This document shows positions 33,263 to 46,680 of a stretch of 64,000 nucleotides of DNA, piece after piece; the stretch's first letter is position 1, and every line of letters begins with the position of its first letter. The position numbers and the translations under genes were made by a program. The notes under the pieces are model-generated. The model was given only the letters and a program-made list of their open reading frames with translations, had not been told where the DNA came from and did no database searches. The DNA comes from Tetrapyrgos nigripes. Its lineage: Eukaryota; Basidiomycota; Agaricomycetes; Agaricales; Campanellaceae. Location of the stretch: contig JAACJM010000173.1 of the NCBI GenBank assembly GCA_013368315.1, positions 62,001-126,000 on the forward strand, given 5' to 3'.

Positions 33263-36200
33263 AAAGGATGTTAATAGTACCTGACCAACCGATTCATGGA
33301 ATCCCTTACTCAATCTCTACGTACTTGCTATTTGTAATTCTCGACGTTTTGACAGTCTTTCGGAATATACGCATCCAATTGATTATTACCCCACATTAAT
33401 CCATGATATGATCATGCCAAGAAGAACGATTCTAGAGCATCATAAGACCGCGGGAGTTGATAGGATAGTGTGAAGGTACAAAGAGGTGTTTCTGGATAGC
33501 GGCGTAGGAAGTAACGCGGAGAGAGATTCCTTGGGAAGCAGTCACAGTGGCTCACTATTGTGTAATCTGGATAAGCCCAAGATAAACGATGCAACGCCAT
33601 CAAAGTGGGTCGAGAGCGAATTTCAATGCAGGTTATCACTTCCAGGTTCTGTCATCGGGTTCTGTCAGCACATGGACAGGCAGAAAATTATATTCCAAAA
33701 TATTGCTTCATAAGAATTTATCTCTGTTCTGCTCTTACAAAACCACTTAGCTCCAGGGTGACCTGAAGCCATCATTTCTCAAATTCCTTAACGAGGCATC
33801 GTAAGCTAAAGCTCATCGTCCCCGAGTTTCCAACCTTTGCTAATAGTTATTCATCATGTTTGGGACCAGGTTTACATCCAGGTAAAGTTGTTTGAGTAGC
33901 TTCAAGATAATTATTTCTTGGTTCACTCAGAATTTCCTACAGAATGCAGACCTTCAGTTCATGTACAATTTGCATCCTTTTGATGTTACTCATAGCTATG
34001 CTCCTGATCACGATACGGCAAGATTGTATAGCTATAGTAAAGCTATGCTGCGTGGTCCTACTCAACTTAAAGAACCTATATGCTGACCTTGTACTCAGCT
34101 GATTGCAGATTGTACCTGCAGTGACGTACTGGAGACAAATTGCAACGTGGAATGCTGTCGGATTTCAGCTGGGCTCTACTTAACTCTTTGTTTTCGTATT
34201 GCTCATCGTGCCAAGCTTGTCGTACATTGGCGGATGTCGTGTCCAGGAGATGATGGAAAGCGGTCGAGTTTAACCTCTGTGAGTCTATACACGCCGACGG
34301 AAACGGTCCTCAAGTAACTTCATGTCGACGTAGGTTGTACTGTGGCTCTTTATCAACTCTTCCATCTTCTTTCTCCCCAATTTTGCCCCAATGAGCTGCT
34401 TCATAAATGCTTCAGGTGTCTTGGAGGCCCCCTGTACGCAGCATGGTGAGCTATTCTTTTCTGCTCTTTTCTCTTGCTTTTCTCAGCAACGCGTCTGAAG
34501 TCCAACTTGGGAATTAGGCATCCTGAAAACTTTCGACGATTAGGACTACGCCCCTTCTCGATGCGAATCAAGCTATACGAGAGCCAGTGCTACTTCTGCG
34601 ATTCAATGTCCTCCTCAGCTTCCTTTGATTGGCGTGACGGAGAAGAGAGTACGAGACCCATGCATCATAAGATTGGAAGATACCGCTGTTGGGTTGTTTG
34701 AAGTAAGTTTTCTCAGTGCGTACAGGCTATAAAACACTCGTTTACTGACGTATTTCCTCTTCTTTTCGCCTCTTCTCAAAAAATGCCCTTACTGTACTGT
34801 AGCCTGTCAGGAGATGTGTGTGGTCCTGCAGTAAACCATTTACAATTGTACTGAAGCATACTAGACGCTTCTGGAGCGATTGTTAATGAACTACCAGCAC
34901 AGTAGCATGTGTTTTCCAGCCTAACACCAGCCTAAAGTCATTAATGAGAGATTAATGCCTATGTATCTAATCCGTCCATTTACCGGTAAACAGATTCAGT
35001 TTTGGTCCAGATTGTGTGACACGGACGGCGGAACCTTTCCTTAAGGTCAAACAGTAGGATAAGACACGATAGGAGTTAAGAAATTAATAATAATGAAATA
35101 ATGGCAATATACTATTACAAAGTAGACATTAGTTAGTCTTTTACTGTAATCTAAGGTGAGTACTATCAGTGTTCATCCAAGTCAAAGAAAGCCCCGCCCC
35201 TCTTCTAGACTGATTGCGAGGGGCTGATTACGATTGATTGTTCTTTCTGAAGTAGTATAAGTATTCCCTGCAGAGTCCACAACATGATTCTTCAACTTTT
35301 CCTTGAACATGAATGCAGGCAAATCGAAAATTCCAGCCAATTTCACCTTCGTATTCATAAGCCTGCAAGTAGAAAATTGGTCATCAATGAAAGGGGTGTG
35401 GGCCAACGCTGCGCGTGGCGGGAACGAGGCCGTCTCCATTCATCCAAGCATATTCAGCTTGCATTTTCCATTTCTGTTTCGTGTGATTTCCAATGATGTA
35501 CAGGGTCACTCATCGTCTACGCTGAAAAATCAATGAGGTGTGTAGTCTTTGCAATAATGCGAAGAAATTCCTTTGCTGAAAGTTAATTAACAGCTCAGAC
35601 ATTGACTATACGGAAAAACCTGAAAAAAATCTCAGAAAAGGTGTGTGATATTGTGAATGCACCCAACATCAACAAAATTTAACTTCTAGAGTTTACTTTG
35701 CGCAGGAATTAGGTTGCGAGAATGGGTTCTTTAAGGGTCGGTGCAGAAGGAGAACCGATGACTGAAAATGGAACATAATTGCCATTGAATTAAATAGGGA
35801 ACAGAAAACAAAACTGAGGGGAAAAGAGCATCAAGTAAAACAGATGATATGAGTATTGACGGATTTCATGGTGGAGCCATGACTCTAGGACACTGATCAC
35901 CGAATAAAATGAAATATGAACGGGTAAAAATGGAACGAATTAGGAGAGAGAACGGGAGACTCGATAGGAACTGGATACCAGGCACGTCACCAAAATGCCG
36001 AATACCGTACTCCTTAGAGTCTTGCAAGACAAACTGTCATTTCTATGGTAGTAACGTCCTCGCTTTCGACGCTTTATCATGGTAATGTCGTGCACAAAAG
36101 TCACTGGATACCAGGCACGTCAAAAAAATGCAAAATGCCGAATACCGTACTTGGCACCAGTACAAGAAACTGTCAATCGTCACGTTCCTTTAAAAAATCT

Positions 36201-36525
36201 TCCAACATATTCTCACCACAGTAGAAGGGAAGAGATAGTATGAAAAAGTGGGATATGGGGAGGAAGAAAGAGATGAAGGGTGGATAAAGACCAGACGGCT
36301 CTAAGTATCCATTACTGAGCTAAGACTTGGCTAAGACGAGGAAGTCTGTGAGTGTCACAGGTCACAGACGCGGAAACTCGTCGTCTTCAACAGTACAGAG
36401 AGCACAAACGACATCGAAATAGTCTGAAAATCAGGGAGATCGTAGAATCGCTTGGTAGCAGTTTATGTACCAATTTTTGTGGCTTAACACGCAAAGGAAA
36501 CTGAGCAATTCGCTGCTCCCGAATA

Positions 36526-36590
36526 GACATAGCCACAAGCAGAAACGGATTGTATAGAACTCGTCCTCATTTTATTCGGCCTCGTAATTC
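36526..36590 (-). repeat. Dispersed repeat copy (65 bp aligned)
   Basis: This 65-bp stretch aligns without gaps to 56162-56226. Shared blocks include GACATAGCCACA, AGAACTC and CCTCATTT. The 56-kb copy has lost several CpGs (GGCCTCG versus GGCCTTG; AACTCGTCC versus AACTCACCC). Confidence 0.6.
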
Positions 36591-37479
36591 GTGGAGCGAT
36601 AAAGATAGCTTTTCTTTTAAAACATTCGAGGGGGGAGAGGTGAGATAGGTGGAACCAGAAAAGGAAGCTCAGGGTAGACATTACCCATCGATCCCCCCTC
36701 CCTGGAAGAGAGGTAACAATAGGTGTTGGTTCGTACTCTGCCGTAGACAACGAGTGTAATGAGGATGATTGAAGGCGAAATAACGAAATGCGAACATAAA
36801 AAGAAAGAAAAGGGAGAAAGAAAATCGGAGCGAAAAGAAATGAAACGAGAGATGATAAACGGCAAAGATACGGATATGCAGGATATCAATGATATGTGAC
36901 GGTAAGGACACGAGGAAACGAGGACGGGCTACCGGTATTCCTAGGCAATGAGTTAGGCAGCGGGATTTGCATACGTACAGACGAGAACGGGTAGACGAGA
37001 GAAGGGAAAGGAGAAGAACGAAACTGAGAACCAGCATAAAAACGCCCAAATGTTAAAGAGAAAGAAACGAAGACGAAAGAGTAACTTACAAGATATGAGG
37101 AAAATACAATCGAAAAGACTGAAGACACTCATCAGTTCTGCCCATCATCCTTACTCATCGCTGCTCACCATCCATGAAGCTTATAACCGGCCGGCAGGGC
37201 GGAAAAGCCCGCTACCCACACACGCTCATGTGTCATTGATTGAACAACTCATGGATCCGCATCCGAACAGCAACCGAACAGCATCCGGTCCGCTATGAGC
37301 CGCGGCACACTAAACTGTGGCTGAAATTTTCGAAAGCTGGAAAATGAATGTGGCCTCAGCTTAAAAAGTAGTTTGTCATGTCTAGCTCATACCTTCTGCT
37401 ATCCAGAAACTATAGACATGCTGTGTAACAGACGGGTAACCCGTACCCTTATCTTCCAGACCTACAGAAGAACCGGACC

Positions 37480-37715
37480 CGCCAGAAGGGTACGGTACGG
37501 GTACGGTTACACTCAAAAGTACCCGGGGGAAGTCCGACTCGGAGCTGATTTTTAAGAAGTAATCAAATAGCAGATCGCGCCAACCCCAAGATAGAAGATC
37601 AGAATTTACAATCGGGTTTTCTGCGAGTACGGATACGGGTACACTCAAAAGTACCCGCGGGATACCCTCTGGATTCTGCGTCTCGAAGCTGATGTTCAAA
37701 GAAGTAATCAAATAG
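37480..37715 (+). repeat. Tandem duplication, period about 142 bp
   Basis: ACACTCAAAAGTACCCG at about 37508 recurs at about 37650. AAGAAGTAATCAAATAG follows each copy at a matching distance. Confidence 0.75.
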
Positions 37716-37818
37716 AAGTTCTAAAATTGTATATCCAGCACTTGCATATAAGTATACGCTCTGCGAAAAAAGTTGCATCTCGGAGCATTGCCCACAAACT
37801 GCATTGCACAAGCGTACC

Positions 37819-39574
37819 ATGTCCGAACCTGATGGCTCCCCTTTGACTTCCCTTCCCCTTGGAATAGACATTTCTAACATTTTCAATGTTATCTTTGCTG
37901 GCATCATTCTCTCTTGCATGTAAGTAGCCTAGGTCAGGAATGCGTGGTCTTATGGCAATTTTTTGACAATATGTTTACTGCCACAGATGTCTTGGAATAG
38001 TTCTTGCCCAGACTTGGACATATATCTTCAATAATCGAGATGTATGGATGATGAGAACATTGGTAGGCCTCAGTATGCTTGTGTCTTAACTGAAGACAGT
38101 ATTGATTGTGTGATACAGGTGCTACTTGTATTGTGAGCAGTCTTGTCATCCTGTTTACTAATGCTCCATTTATCTATGTCACTGTGTAGTGTAGCAGAAC
38201 TAGTATTCACCTGCACATGTGTGCAGCTTTTACATCACTATCTTGTAAGCTAAACACTTTTATTACAAGCATTTTTGTAGCTAACTATCTGTCTTTGAAT
38301 AGGTAGCAAACTTTGGAGATTTGCCCTTGCTCAACCAACAGTCTACGTGAGAGATTGATTCAGCTTTCAAGGCTGTAAATTTCACTGAAAAAGCTCTGTA
38401 GTAGTTCAGTAGTTCTTCAAGCAGTGACATCTTTCAACCTATTTTGTGCCAGTTGCTTTTTTATGACTCGGGTATGGCTGCGTAAGTAATATCTGTAATG
38501 GCTTCACTGATAGCTTACTGATCTCCAAATTGCACACAGTTGGAAAATTTCGTTGGATTTTGCTGCCCATTGTAAGTCTAGCCTGTAGGTTCTATGACAT
38601 GTGGTTATCATATCTTGATCGTGAATGCCAGGGAGTCTTGGCTACTGCTGCTTGTAGTGTGTTATAAATGTTGCATATAATTGATATGTTTAGCGGACAA
38701 TTGTTTTGTGAACAGTTGTTGGATTTTTTATTGCAGCTCACATCTCAGGCAAATCATTTGATGTCTTTCAGGATCCTATCTTCAAGGTGGGTGAGCACAA
38801 ATGATGATAATGTCAAAGCTTTTTAGTCTCTGTTGACTTGACTGGTTTTAGTTGCAAATTGGCATTGAAACTTGTGGTGTGGCAGTTGCAGATGTTCTAG
38901 TAACATTTCATCTTTGCTATCACTTTTTCAAATTCAAGACTGGAATTAAAAGGTAAGTATTAATGAAATTATACACTGAAACTTGAACATCGATTTGACA
39001 ACTATCCAGAACAGACAAACTCATGCAGAAAATCATTCACTCTTTGGTTACTCGTGGTGTTCTTGTCACTATAGGTCAAATTTGCTTGCTTGTGACCTAC
39101 TATGCTGCACCCGGAAAATTATACTGGCAAGTTCAATTTTCACAGCCTATTGAACAGCTGAAATGATTAAATATATAACAATCAGGCTGGGTCTCTATGC
39201 TTTTCAGAGTAAAATCTATGCAATTTCTATGTGTAAGCCTGCAGGTTTCTTGGCATGCTTTCCAGTCAACCTACTAGCTCCATTTCTAGTTGTCATTCTC
39301 AACTCTCGGGAAACGTTTCGCAGAGGAGATGTTATTACAGACGGAGACTTCAGTTATGTGATGAACAGCAGGATACAGACACGTCGACCTGAAGATACAA
39401 TCAGCTTCAATCAGTCAGAGCCCAGAAACATTACCGAGGTCTGCTTTGTTTTTTCATGATATTTTGCATAGTACTCATTGCTGACTATGATCTAATCTGT
39501 AGAATGAAGATAATAGAAACGGGCAGCAGAAACTCCAAGTCCTGGTCATTACACACAAAGTCCATGACCATTGA
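37819..39574 (+). pseudogene. DUF6534-type agaric membrane protein gene, apparently decaying
   Basis: Starts at ATG 37819 (exon 1 to 37919; exon 2 37987-38062; later exons near 38119-38340, 38440-38480, 38730-38960, 39010-39150, 39185-39230 and 39295-39428; last exon 39503-39574). Family features recognised from memory are an N-terminal LGIDISNIFNVIFAGII helix, WTYIFNNRDVWMMRT, HHYLV.NFGD, the domain core VAVADVLVTFHLCYHFFKFKTGIKRTDKLMQ (in two short quotes: DVLVTFHLCYHFF and GIKRTDKLMQ), then YAFQSKIYAISM and ILNSRETFRRGD. An in-frame TGA follows VLLVL at about 38134 and the junction near 38345 could not be phased, so the gene is probably broken. CpG is scarce in its middle. A functional gene with unusual splicing is not excluded. 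Confidence 0.6.
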
Positions 39575-42500
39575 ATATTGACTCAGAGGCCTCATATTTA
39601 TTGATTTTTGTTCTTTCTTGTTACTTGTTCTGCGCGTGTTTCGTTTGTCAGTATGTAAAGAAACCCTCTGGACTGGCACCTAGGGTTTGAGAACTTCAAA
39701 ATCAAAGCGAATTTCACATCTGTGGGTGGTATTACGAGGCCCTTTAGGGACTCATTCTAGTTCCGATTGTTCACATCCGCATTTCTTACTCACATAGCTT
39801 TTATTCTATACATTGTAATCTCATGAACTGAAGTGTGGCGAGAATGAGTCCAATGAGCTAAAGATGGTTGACTACACACCCTTCCAGTAAAGATAGTCAC
39901 TGAAAAATGGGTGTGTATAAAGGCGGTGGTGAAGCTGGCATGAACATGGTGGTGGGGTCTGAGGATTTGAGAGAAATGATGAAAATGACGTGTCCAACCA
40001 GATAAACGAGCTGTGAACCCGTGCCTTTGGCACGATGACTCACTATCGCTCGCACCTGCCTACAGCACGGATTCACAGCTTGCTGGGGCTGTGCCCCTGG
40101 TCCCCACTCACTCTGCTGGCGCCTCGTTCTCGATAATAGGGGTATATATACAGGGTTACTTATTATGAGGACTCACTTGGCACTGCATGCCTCAAAAAAG
40201 GGTATGGCAAGGGTATGGCAATGGTATGGCCATTAGTAACATTGCAGCCCCATCTTCTCCTTATAACTAACTCAGATTATAATCCACTCAGAACTTCAGC
40301 CCTCGCTCTTTTTTATTATTAAGCTCTGGACTTCCCTCACTCGGCACTGCACACCTTGAAAAAGGGTATATACATGGTTATTATAAGCATTAGTTTTTGA
40401 GAACTTGGTTCAAGCCTACATTGGTTTAGTTTCAGTCCACTCAAAACACATGAAGTAAATATACTCTGTACTGTCCTTCATAGTCATCTAATTGTTTGGC
40501 CCTCGCCTTACGAATCCCACTGAGGATAAGGTTTACGCATACGCGGTGGCCCCCGTGGGAGCTGCCCGAAAAAGAAAATCAATTTGAGGGGAACGTAGAC
40601 ATGAGTGAGACGATGGAGAAACGCTACACCATAGGATAGGAGATATTACTGAACTATGGGTGTAAGTATATAAAAGCAATGCATGAGCACTTTCTCCAAA
40701 TTAGTGTATGATGTCAGGGTGAAAAACCTGGCCCCCATGCAGGCATAACTGCACCGTGCCTCTAAAAAAGGTCTTAGCTGGGCTCAGGTAAAAACCCACG
40801 CTGCATGAGGAGTGACCCCACCGCACCAACATCACTGAAAGATCTTGCAAGCAAGTTGAAAGGAAGAGAAAATAAAATGAAGCATAGAGATAAGACATGG
40901 TCCATGATCGAGGGTGGCAAGAGGGAGGGTGAGTGAAAAAACCAAGACGAGTGAGGAACGAATAGAGAGGAAAGGGATACAAGAGAGTTTATGTAGTTGA
41001 GGGTTGAATGAAGTGTTCTCACTGCCTCGGATGGCAGATCATTGAACTCTCGAGCATTGAATAGAGTGTTCTCACTGATCGACTCAGATCATCAAACTCT
41101 CGTATTCTGAGAGGGTTGTGGTCTTCTTGGATGAGGGCCACAATTAGATGGTCTTAAACATATATATTTAAAAGCCATTAAAATTTGAAAAATTCTGTGC
41201 ATTAGTGTTGAGGATGTTATGTGCCAAAGCCAGGCCAGACTTACTGAGATTATAATACCCCTGCCACTATTTCACATTTTTATCATACATATGCTGTACA
41301 TTACATACTTACCATTGAGGATGTGCAAGGATACTATCAGCCACCCCCACCCCCCCACTCACACCTCCAAATCTTCCTCCATCATTATTAGTTAACTATG
41401 ATAACAAAATTCCAGACACCCTTCCTCATTCTCCTTCTCTTGCATACAGTCACCTGAGGAAAGTATGCTTTCTTACAATTTACTAATAGTTGACCTCAGT
41501 ATGGTAGAATCTAAGGCTTTTTTGAGCTATTTACATCTTCATATATTTTACAGGGACCTTTTTGCTATATTCATTGAGGTATGTAGCATATATGCTGTGG
41601 AACATAGGTAGTGAAGTTTGCCTGGGAAAACAGACAGACAGGGGCTTATTACCGGCAGTAAGCACAGCCATCAGTGGTGGCAGTTGTTTCCATCGGAAGG
41701 TTGTCCAGACCACGTGACTTTTGTGCCTTACTCAGTTAATTAGCTGTCGAAATCCTCACACGAGTAGTCGCATTCTATATAGATCTGAAGTCAGCAAATA
41801 AGGCTATGTACTTTGGGCATTAGGAATCTGCGCTGTGAAATGGCCTTGAGGCCAGTGAAAAATCAGGAAAAATTGTCAAAATACAGTTTATACACTGTGA
41901 AGCCCAGTTAGGTTGATGGGGATGTCCACTTGATTGGATCTGCCAATTTTCTGCAGGTTAAACGCACCCAATACTATCCCTTGTTATCTGACAACATTCC
42001 TTATTGAACAACATCTTGAGTCGATTCTACATCATCCATCACCTCCAGAGCAGACCCATTCTGAGGGAAGAGGGAGACAAGAGAATGGCAATTGTACTCT
42101 GCCTACAAATAGATAAGCGGAAGGGATCAGCACTAAAAAGTTTGTAAACTCTGCGTATTGATGAATGAGGGCTATATGTAGCTACAAAGTCCCTTATACA
42201 AGCTGTCAGTGTATCAAAAGAAGCTATCCCCAACTCCAGCTGAAGGGAGGAGGAGGGAGTGTCCAACTGATCACATCATGTGGTGTTGCCAACTGGAGTT
42301 TGAATTTTGTTGGCCATTCCTTTCCATTTTTCCTTTGCTTACTACCATGACTGTCACGACTCCCTTCGTTGTGCTGTGAGTACTTGCCCCCATATTCTGT
42401 CACTATCCAATACAAAGCTACATTGATATATCTCAGAAACTGTCTGTATCAGACCATCTAGACAACTCTGCAACAAATAATCAAAATAAATCCACTCAAC

Positions 42501-44427
42501 TTTCACTGCACAAAGTCACTGTACTCTCTACCATGGATATAGTCTATTTATACCATGCTTTACACCTCATTCAAAGCAAATTGGACACCTGACAATAATT
42601 GAGACTGAAATATGTTTTGTGTAGAACTTTTATTCCAGAGACTGACTGTAAGGCAACAGATTGGTCTTAGGCATCAGAGCTGCTACCTTCATTCAAGATT
42701 TTTTTCATTCTCACCTAGAAGAGTGTACAGATTCCAGTTACAACTAGGATCCATGACAATTTCTGAGCAAGATTTCTGGCAAGTGTCACTTAAGTACATC
42801 AGGAAAAACCCCATTTGCCAATTGCCAGAACTTCTGCCCCTTTTGCTGAATTCCCCAGGAAATGGAGTACATTTGTATAGATTTGTATACTCAAACTGAA
42901 CATGTACTGTCTACTGACTTTTTAGAAGCCAGAATCAAGCTGGAATGTAGCTGAAGGTTTGCACATTCAATATTTCATCAGATAGAAGGGCAAGATAGAA
43001 AAGTCAAAACAGCCTCAAATCTCTGATAAGTTATTGACCCTAGAAGTGATGTTATGCCCACACAATCAATTTCAGATCAGAGTTTCAAAAAATTTACTGA
43101 AGAGTCATGCATTGTTCCTATGCATTTCTTCCTCCCTGTCCATCATCTTCTGCTCTTCGCTCTTCCCTGTTTTGGGTATCCCTGCCCACAGCCTGATTGC
43201 CCAATGTTCCCCCCCAACCACACTGACCTACTGGGTACTCAACAGTGCATAACTCTGTACAGGCACCATTTACTGCACACATGTGGTTTGCTGTGCATTC
43301 TCGTAGTCTTTGCTGTATGAGATGAGTCCCAATATCTTTACCTGCATAGTGCCAGTTGATAACCTCAGCTCATTTTGGTACAGTTCACATGGAAATGATA
43401 TCTCGGTGGATAGAACATTGACAATGGTTTTTGTATTCTCTTTGTTAATGGGTGACAAGGTAAGCTTCACAGTAGTTTCATCTTACATTTTGCGCTGACA
43501 TGTTTAATGGTTGTTTGTACTGCCCAGGTTTCTGTTCATTGACCTCTCTTGTTACCATTCAGTGCCCAGCCATTGTTCACCTGCATGCTTGGTATGTACT
43601 CATGTGTTGTGTCTTTGACATGGCCTAACATTTCTTGCAGTTGCTGTTGTCATTGGTGCACTGGGTCATTGTGGCTGGGGTTTTTTATTTGTATTGTTGC
43701 ACTCCTGATCTGTTTGTTTTGTTTAGTTGTTGTTTCTCAGGTGGAGATGTATGGTTGAAAGTGAGGTGTGTTGAGAAAATCAATGACAAGGGCAGGAGCA
43801 CGATGGCGAGAGTGCAATGGCAAAGAGAGAAGCAGCAACAAAATATACGATTGTCCTATGTAGCGTACAGTGAGGCAATCCGATAAAGAATAGAATGTAA
43901 AAAGAAAGTAAAGTTTGTGCACTATACAGTTTTATGGAAAAGTCCGAAACTGGCTGTCTCCAGTAGATTGTAATTCCAACAAGGTGTTGAGTAGGTTTGT
44001 TGATATCAGTATGTAGCTTAGTTGGGTGGACTACAATGTACAGTACTTAGATGTGTCTTAAATATATCTTGTTCCTTGTATTACTTGTTTGAAAATGTGT
44101 TTACAATGGTTGATTGGCAAGAAACAAAAGGAAGCAAAGAGTCATGAATCTTTGCAAATCCTGGCTAAACTCTACTAATTTCTGGAAATCGGAAAGGGAC
44201 TAAAGTAGTCTGGTTGATTTGCAGAATTCGGGGAATTTGTCAAAATTGCTGAAAGTTTCTACTTATTCATGGAAATTTGTGGAAATCTGTGGAAATCCAC
44301 AGACAGGGTCTTTCCTGATGTACACACAGTACAACTACAAACAATACATATACTTGCTTCTAGTGTTGTTCTCAAGATTACTACACAGCAGTCAGCACAG
44401 AAACTGGTCAGAGTTGGGGTCCCGCAC
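39575..44427. other. CpG-poor spacer without a recognised gene
   Basis: Several frames of 60-100 codons (for example 42612-42899, 43054-43320) have hydrophobic stretches but no recognised family and no clear splice structure. Related 35-bp blocks (GGCACTGCA...AAAAAGGGTAT) occur near 40178 and 40345. A duplication GTGTTCTCACTG...CTCTCG lies at 41011-41100. Short pyrimidine-rich stretches may be introns of an unrecognised gene at 42600-43900. A palindrome is annotated at 40009-40080. Confidence 0.4.
40009..40080. repeat. 16-bp inverted repeat around a CpG-rich block
   Basis: AGCTGTGAACCCGTGC (40009-40024) pairs with 40065-40080 with one mismatch. A second small hairpin, CGTGCCTTTGGCACG, sits in the left arm. 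The block keeps CpGs while surrounding DNA is CpG-poor, so it may be a recent small insertion. Confidence 0.55.
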
Positions 44428-44432
44428 AGACA

Positions 44433-44610
44433 TGGAAACCAGTCGTACGACTGGAACACTGAGCGATGAGGGACGAGGAAAGAATCTAGAACACGTCGTA
44501 TTCAGAGATATGAAAGTAAAAAGATAAGAAAAAAGGTACAGTGTGACTACCAGGCTTAACTAGTACTGTCACTACATGTGACCGTGTCGTAAACGTACTC
44601 TACGTTTACA
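44433..44610 (-). repeat. 3' LTR of element E
   Basis: Minus strand TGTAAACGTAGAGTACG to GACTGGTTTCCA. It retains both CpGs that the 5' LTR has lost. Confidence 0.95.
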
Positions 44611-44709
44611 CTCCTCCCCATTTCGAAACAAAGCATGAGGTACGTTAAAATCAGTAAGTAACTAAGTAAGTAATCTAGAACGAGGTAAAAAAAATGGAAA
44701 AACTTCTTT

Positions 44710-46680
44710 CTAAGCATTTCTCGGCTCGGCGAACATTTCCTCAGGGCCTGCGCCACCTTGACCGGCCCATTCGTCCACACATGCGCAATCCCGGATGTCC
44801 GAGAACGGAACCCACTGGTCGCCCTCTGGACCTTCGCCAACCCATCTGACCAAGAACTGCCAACCACGACCCCGACGACGGGAGTCCACGATATGGTCAA
44901 TGAAATGTTCGGGTCTACCATTAATCATAACCGGTTCGGGCGGTGGCTCCCGAGCGCGACCAGGGAATTCTCCATCATCATTCGGTTGATAACTCTTCAG
45001 CTGAGATACGTAAAATGTTGGGAAGACCGTAGGCATATTATGTAGATCCAGGGTGTAGGAATCTGTCTCGGGGTGCGCGCGGATTATTTTGTACGGCCCA
45101 TCAAACCTCGGGAAAAATTTTGCAACCCGTTTCTGACCATTCTGCGTATACTGCCGGCGTCGATTTGCTGTTGATAGCATGACCATGTCTCCCTCCTTAA
45201 ATACCGGGGGTGAACCACGATGCTTATCCGCCTGTACAGCTTGTGTGACTTTGGCCGCAAAAAGTGCATCTCGGGCATCTTGTTCAATGTCTGTCATTCT
45301 GGTGAGGAATTCGCGTGCATTCTCGCATTCTTTGGATTCATCAACGCCTGCTTGAGGAACCAATATCGGCAGGACGCGAGGAGATCTCCCTGTTTTGAGC
45401 TGGAACATAGACATACCCGTACTCGAATTTTCCGAGTTCATAATGTCAAATCTGACCTTGGGTAAGGCCTTGACCCACCCTTTTTGCTGTCGTGACACGT
45501 AGTAACGTAGAGACTGATTGATTGTTTTATTCGAACGTTCTGATGAGCCATCCGTCTCGGGATGAAAGGCCGAAGACATTTTTAACTTCACACCGGTCAG
45601 CGTCGTGAAGGCCTTCCAAAACTTCGAGACAAAAAGTTTATCACGATCCGATACCAGCTCAGCAGGTAACCCGTTTTCGCAATACCACTCATTGAAGAAG
45701 AGTAACGCGCAGGCCTCCGCAGTGCAATCCGTTCTGGTAGGTGTAATTCGGAGATCCGCACCAAGCCTATCGGTCATCGACAAGATACAGTTGTAGCCTT
45801 CGTCTTCAGGCAATGGCCCAATAAAATCTAAGGCCACACTTTCAAGACGTTTGTCTGGGACTGGTAGTGGATGCAACGGTCCTCTCGGTGTCTTGGCTGT
45901 CCGTCCTTTATTTCGTTGGCATTCTGCACACGAGGGAACGTATGAGCCAACCAAATTCTTTCTCATATTTGGCCAGTAAAAGGAGTCACGTAAGAAGGCG
46001 TAACATTTATCACCTCCAAAGTGCCCAGTACTGTCGTGCGCCAATCGATACAAGGTTTCTCTGAGGTCACCACCTGCAGGTATCACCAAACGGTCAGAAA
46101 CAAACCACAGGTCTCCGCGTTTTTCAATGCCTGGAGGTAGCGCTGGTAGCTTCTCGAGCTTGTTTATGAACTCGTCGTTCAGGTACCCTGCCTTGATTTT
46201 CTCCAGGTACTCTTTATCAGCCGATAATGACATCACGGGAGCGACAGCAGGGGCATTTTTCCAGGAGTCAAGGACGTGCTTTGGGGACCGTTCCTTCTCT
46301 TCACCTGGTAGAGAGCATGGAGGAATTCGTGACAAGGCATCTGCTCCAGTGTTCTCGTCACCAGGCAAGTAAGCTATATCGAGGTCGTATTGACTCAAAA
46401 ACTCTTGCCAGCGGATTTGGCGTGCACTCAAATCCTTCTGCCCGTGGAAGTTAGTCAGGGTCCGATGATCTGTGAGCACACAGATCTTCATGCCTATGCA
46501 GTCAGCCCGCCACTTCTTCAGGGCCCGTATGATGGCCAAAAGTTCCTTCTCATGCACCGGGTAATTAAGCTCTGCACCTGAAAGTTGTGCTGAATCAAAT
46601 GCTACTGGCTTCGCAGACTTCAGTTCCGGGCCCCAAGCCAATATGGCCCCTGTGCGCCAGTTGCTGGCGTCGCCGTTCTA
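44710..46680 (-). pseudogene. Element E RNase H, integrase and chromodomain
   Basis: The 643-residue frame begins in RNase H (DASNWRTGAILAWG, HEKELLAIIRALKKW, LTDHRTLTNF). Then come the H2C2 finger (HDSTGHFGGDKCYAFL, CAECQRNKGR), integrase core with ALDFIGPL, LVSDRDKLF and DGSSERSNKT (DDE intact), GPY/F-type module, and a C-terminal chromodomain (HIVDSRRRGRGWQFLVRW, then GDQWVPFSDI). It has no internal stop. The chromodomain places E among chromoviruses, which typically target heterochromatin marks. It is frameshifted relative to the RT upstream, so it would need a restored junction to be made as part of Pol. Confidence 0.92.

Larger units (their letters stand above)
33263..37818. other. Spacer with repeats, no secure gene
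   Basis: No domain-bearing frame was recognised. A possible exon-intron fragment lies at 34120-34700 but gives no known protein. Direct repeats GGATACCAGGCACGTCA plus ATGCCGAATACCGTACT occur near 35967 and 36106. Two repeats are annotated separately at 36526-36590 and 37480-37715. CpG content is normal. Confidence 0.45.

Noticed and set aside
40700..40982. Minus-strand 93-codon frame with hydrophobic stretches
   Set aside because: No recognisable family, no promoter or splice support, and it overlaps other equally plausible chance frames.
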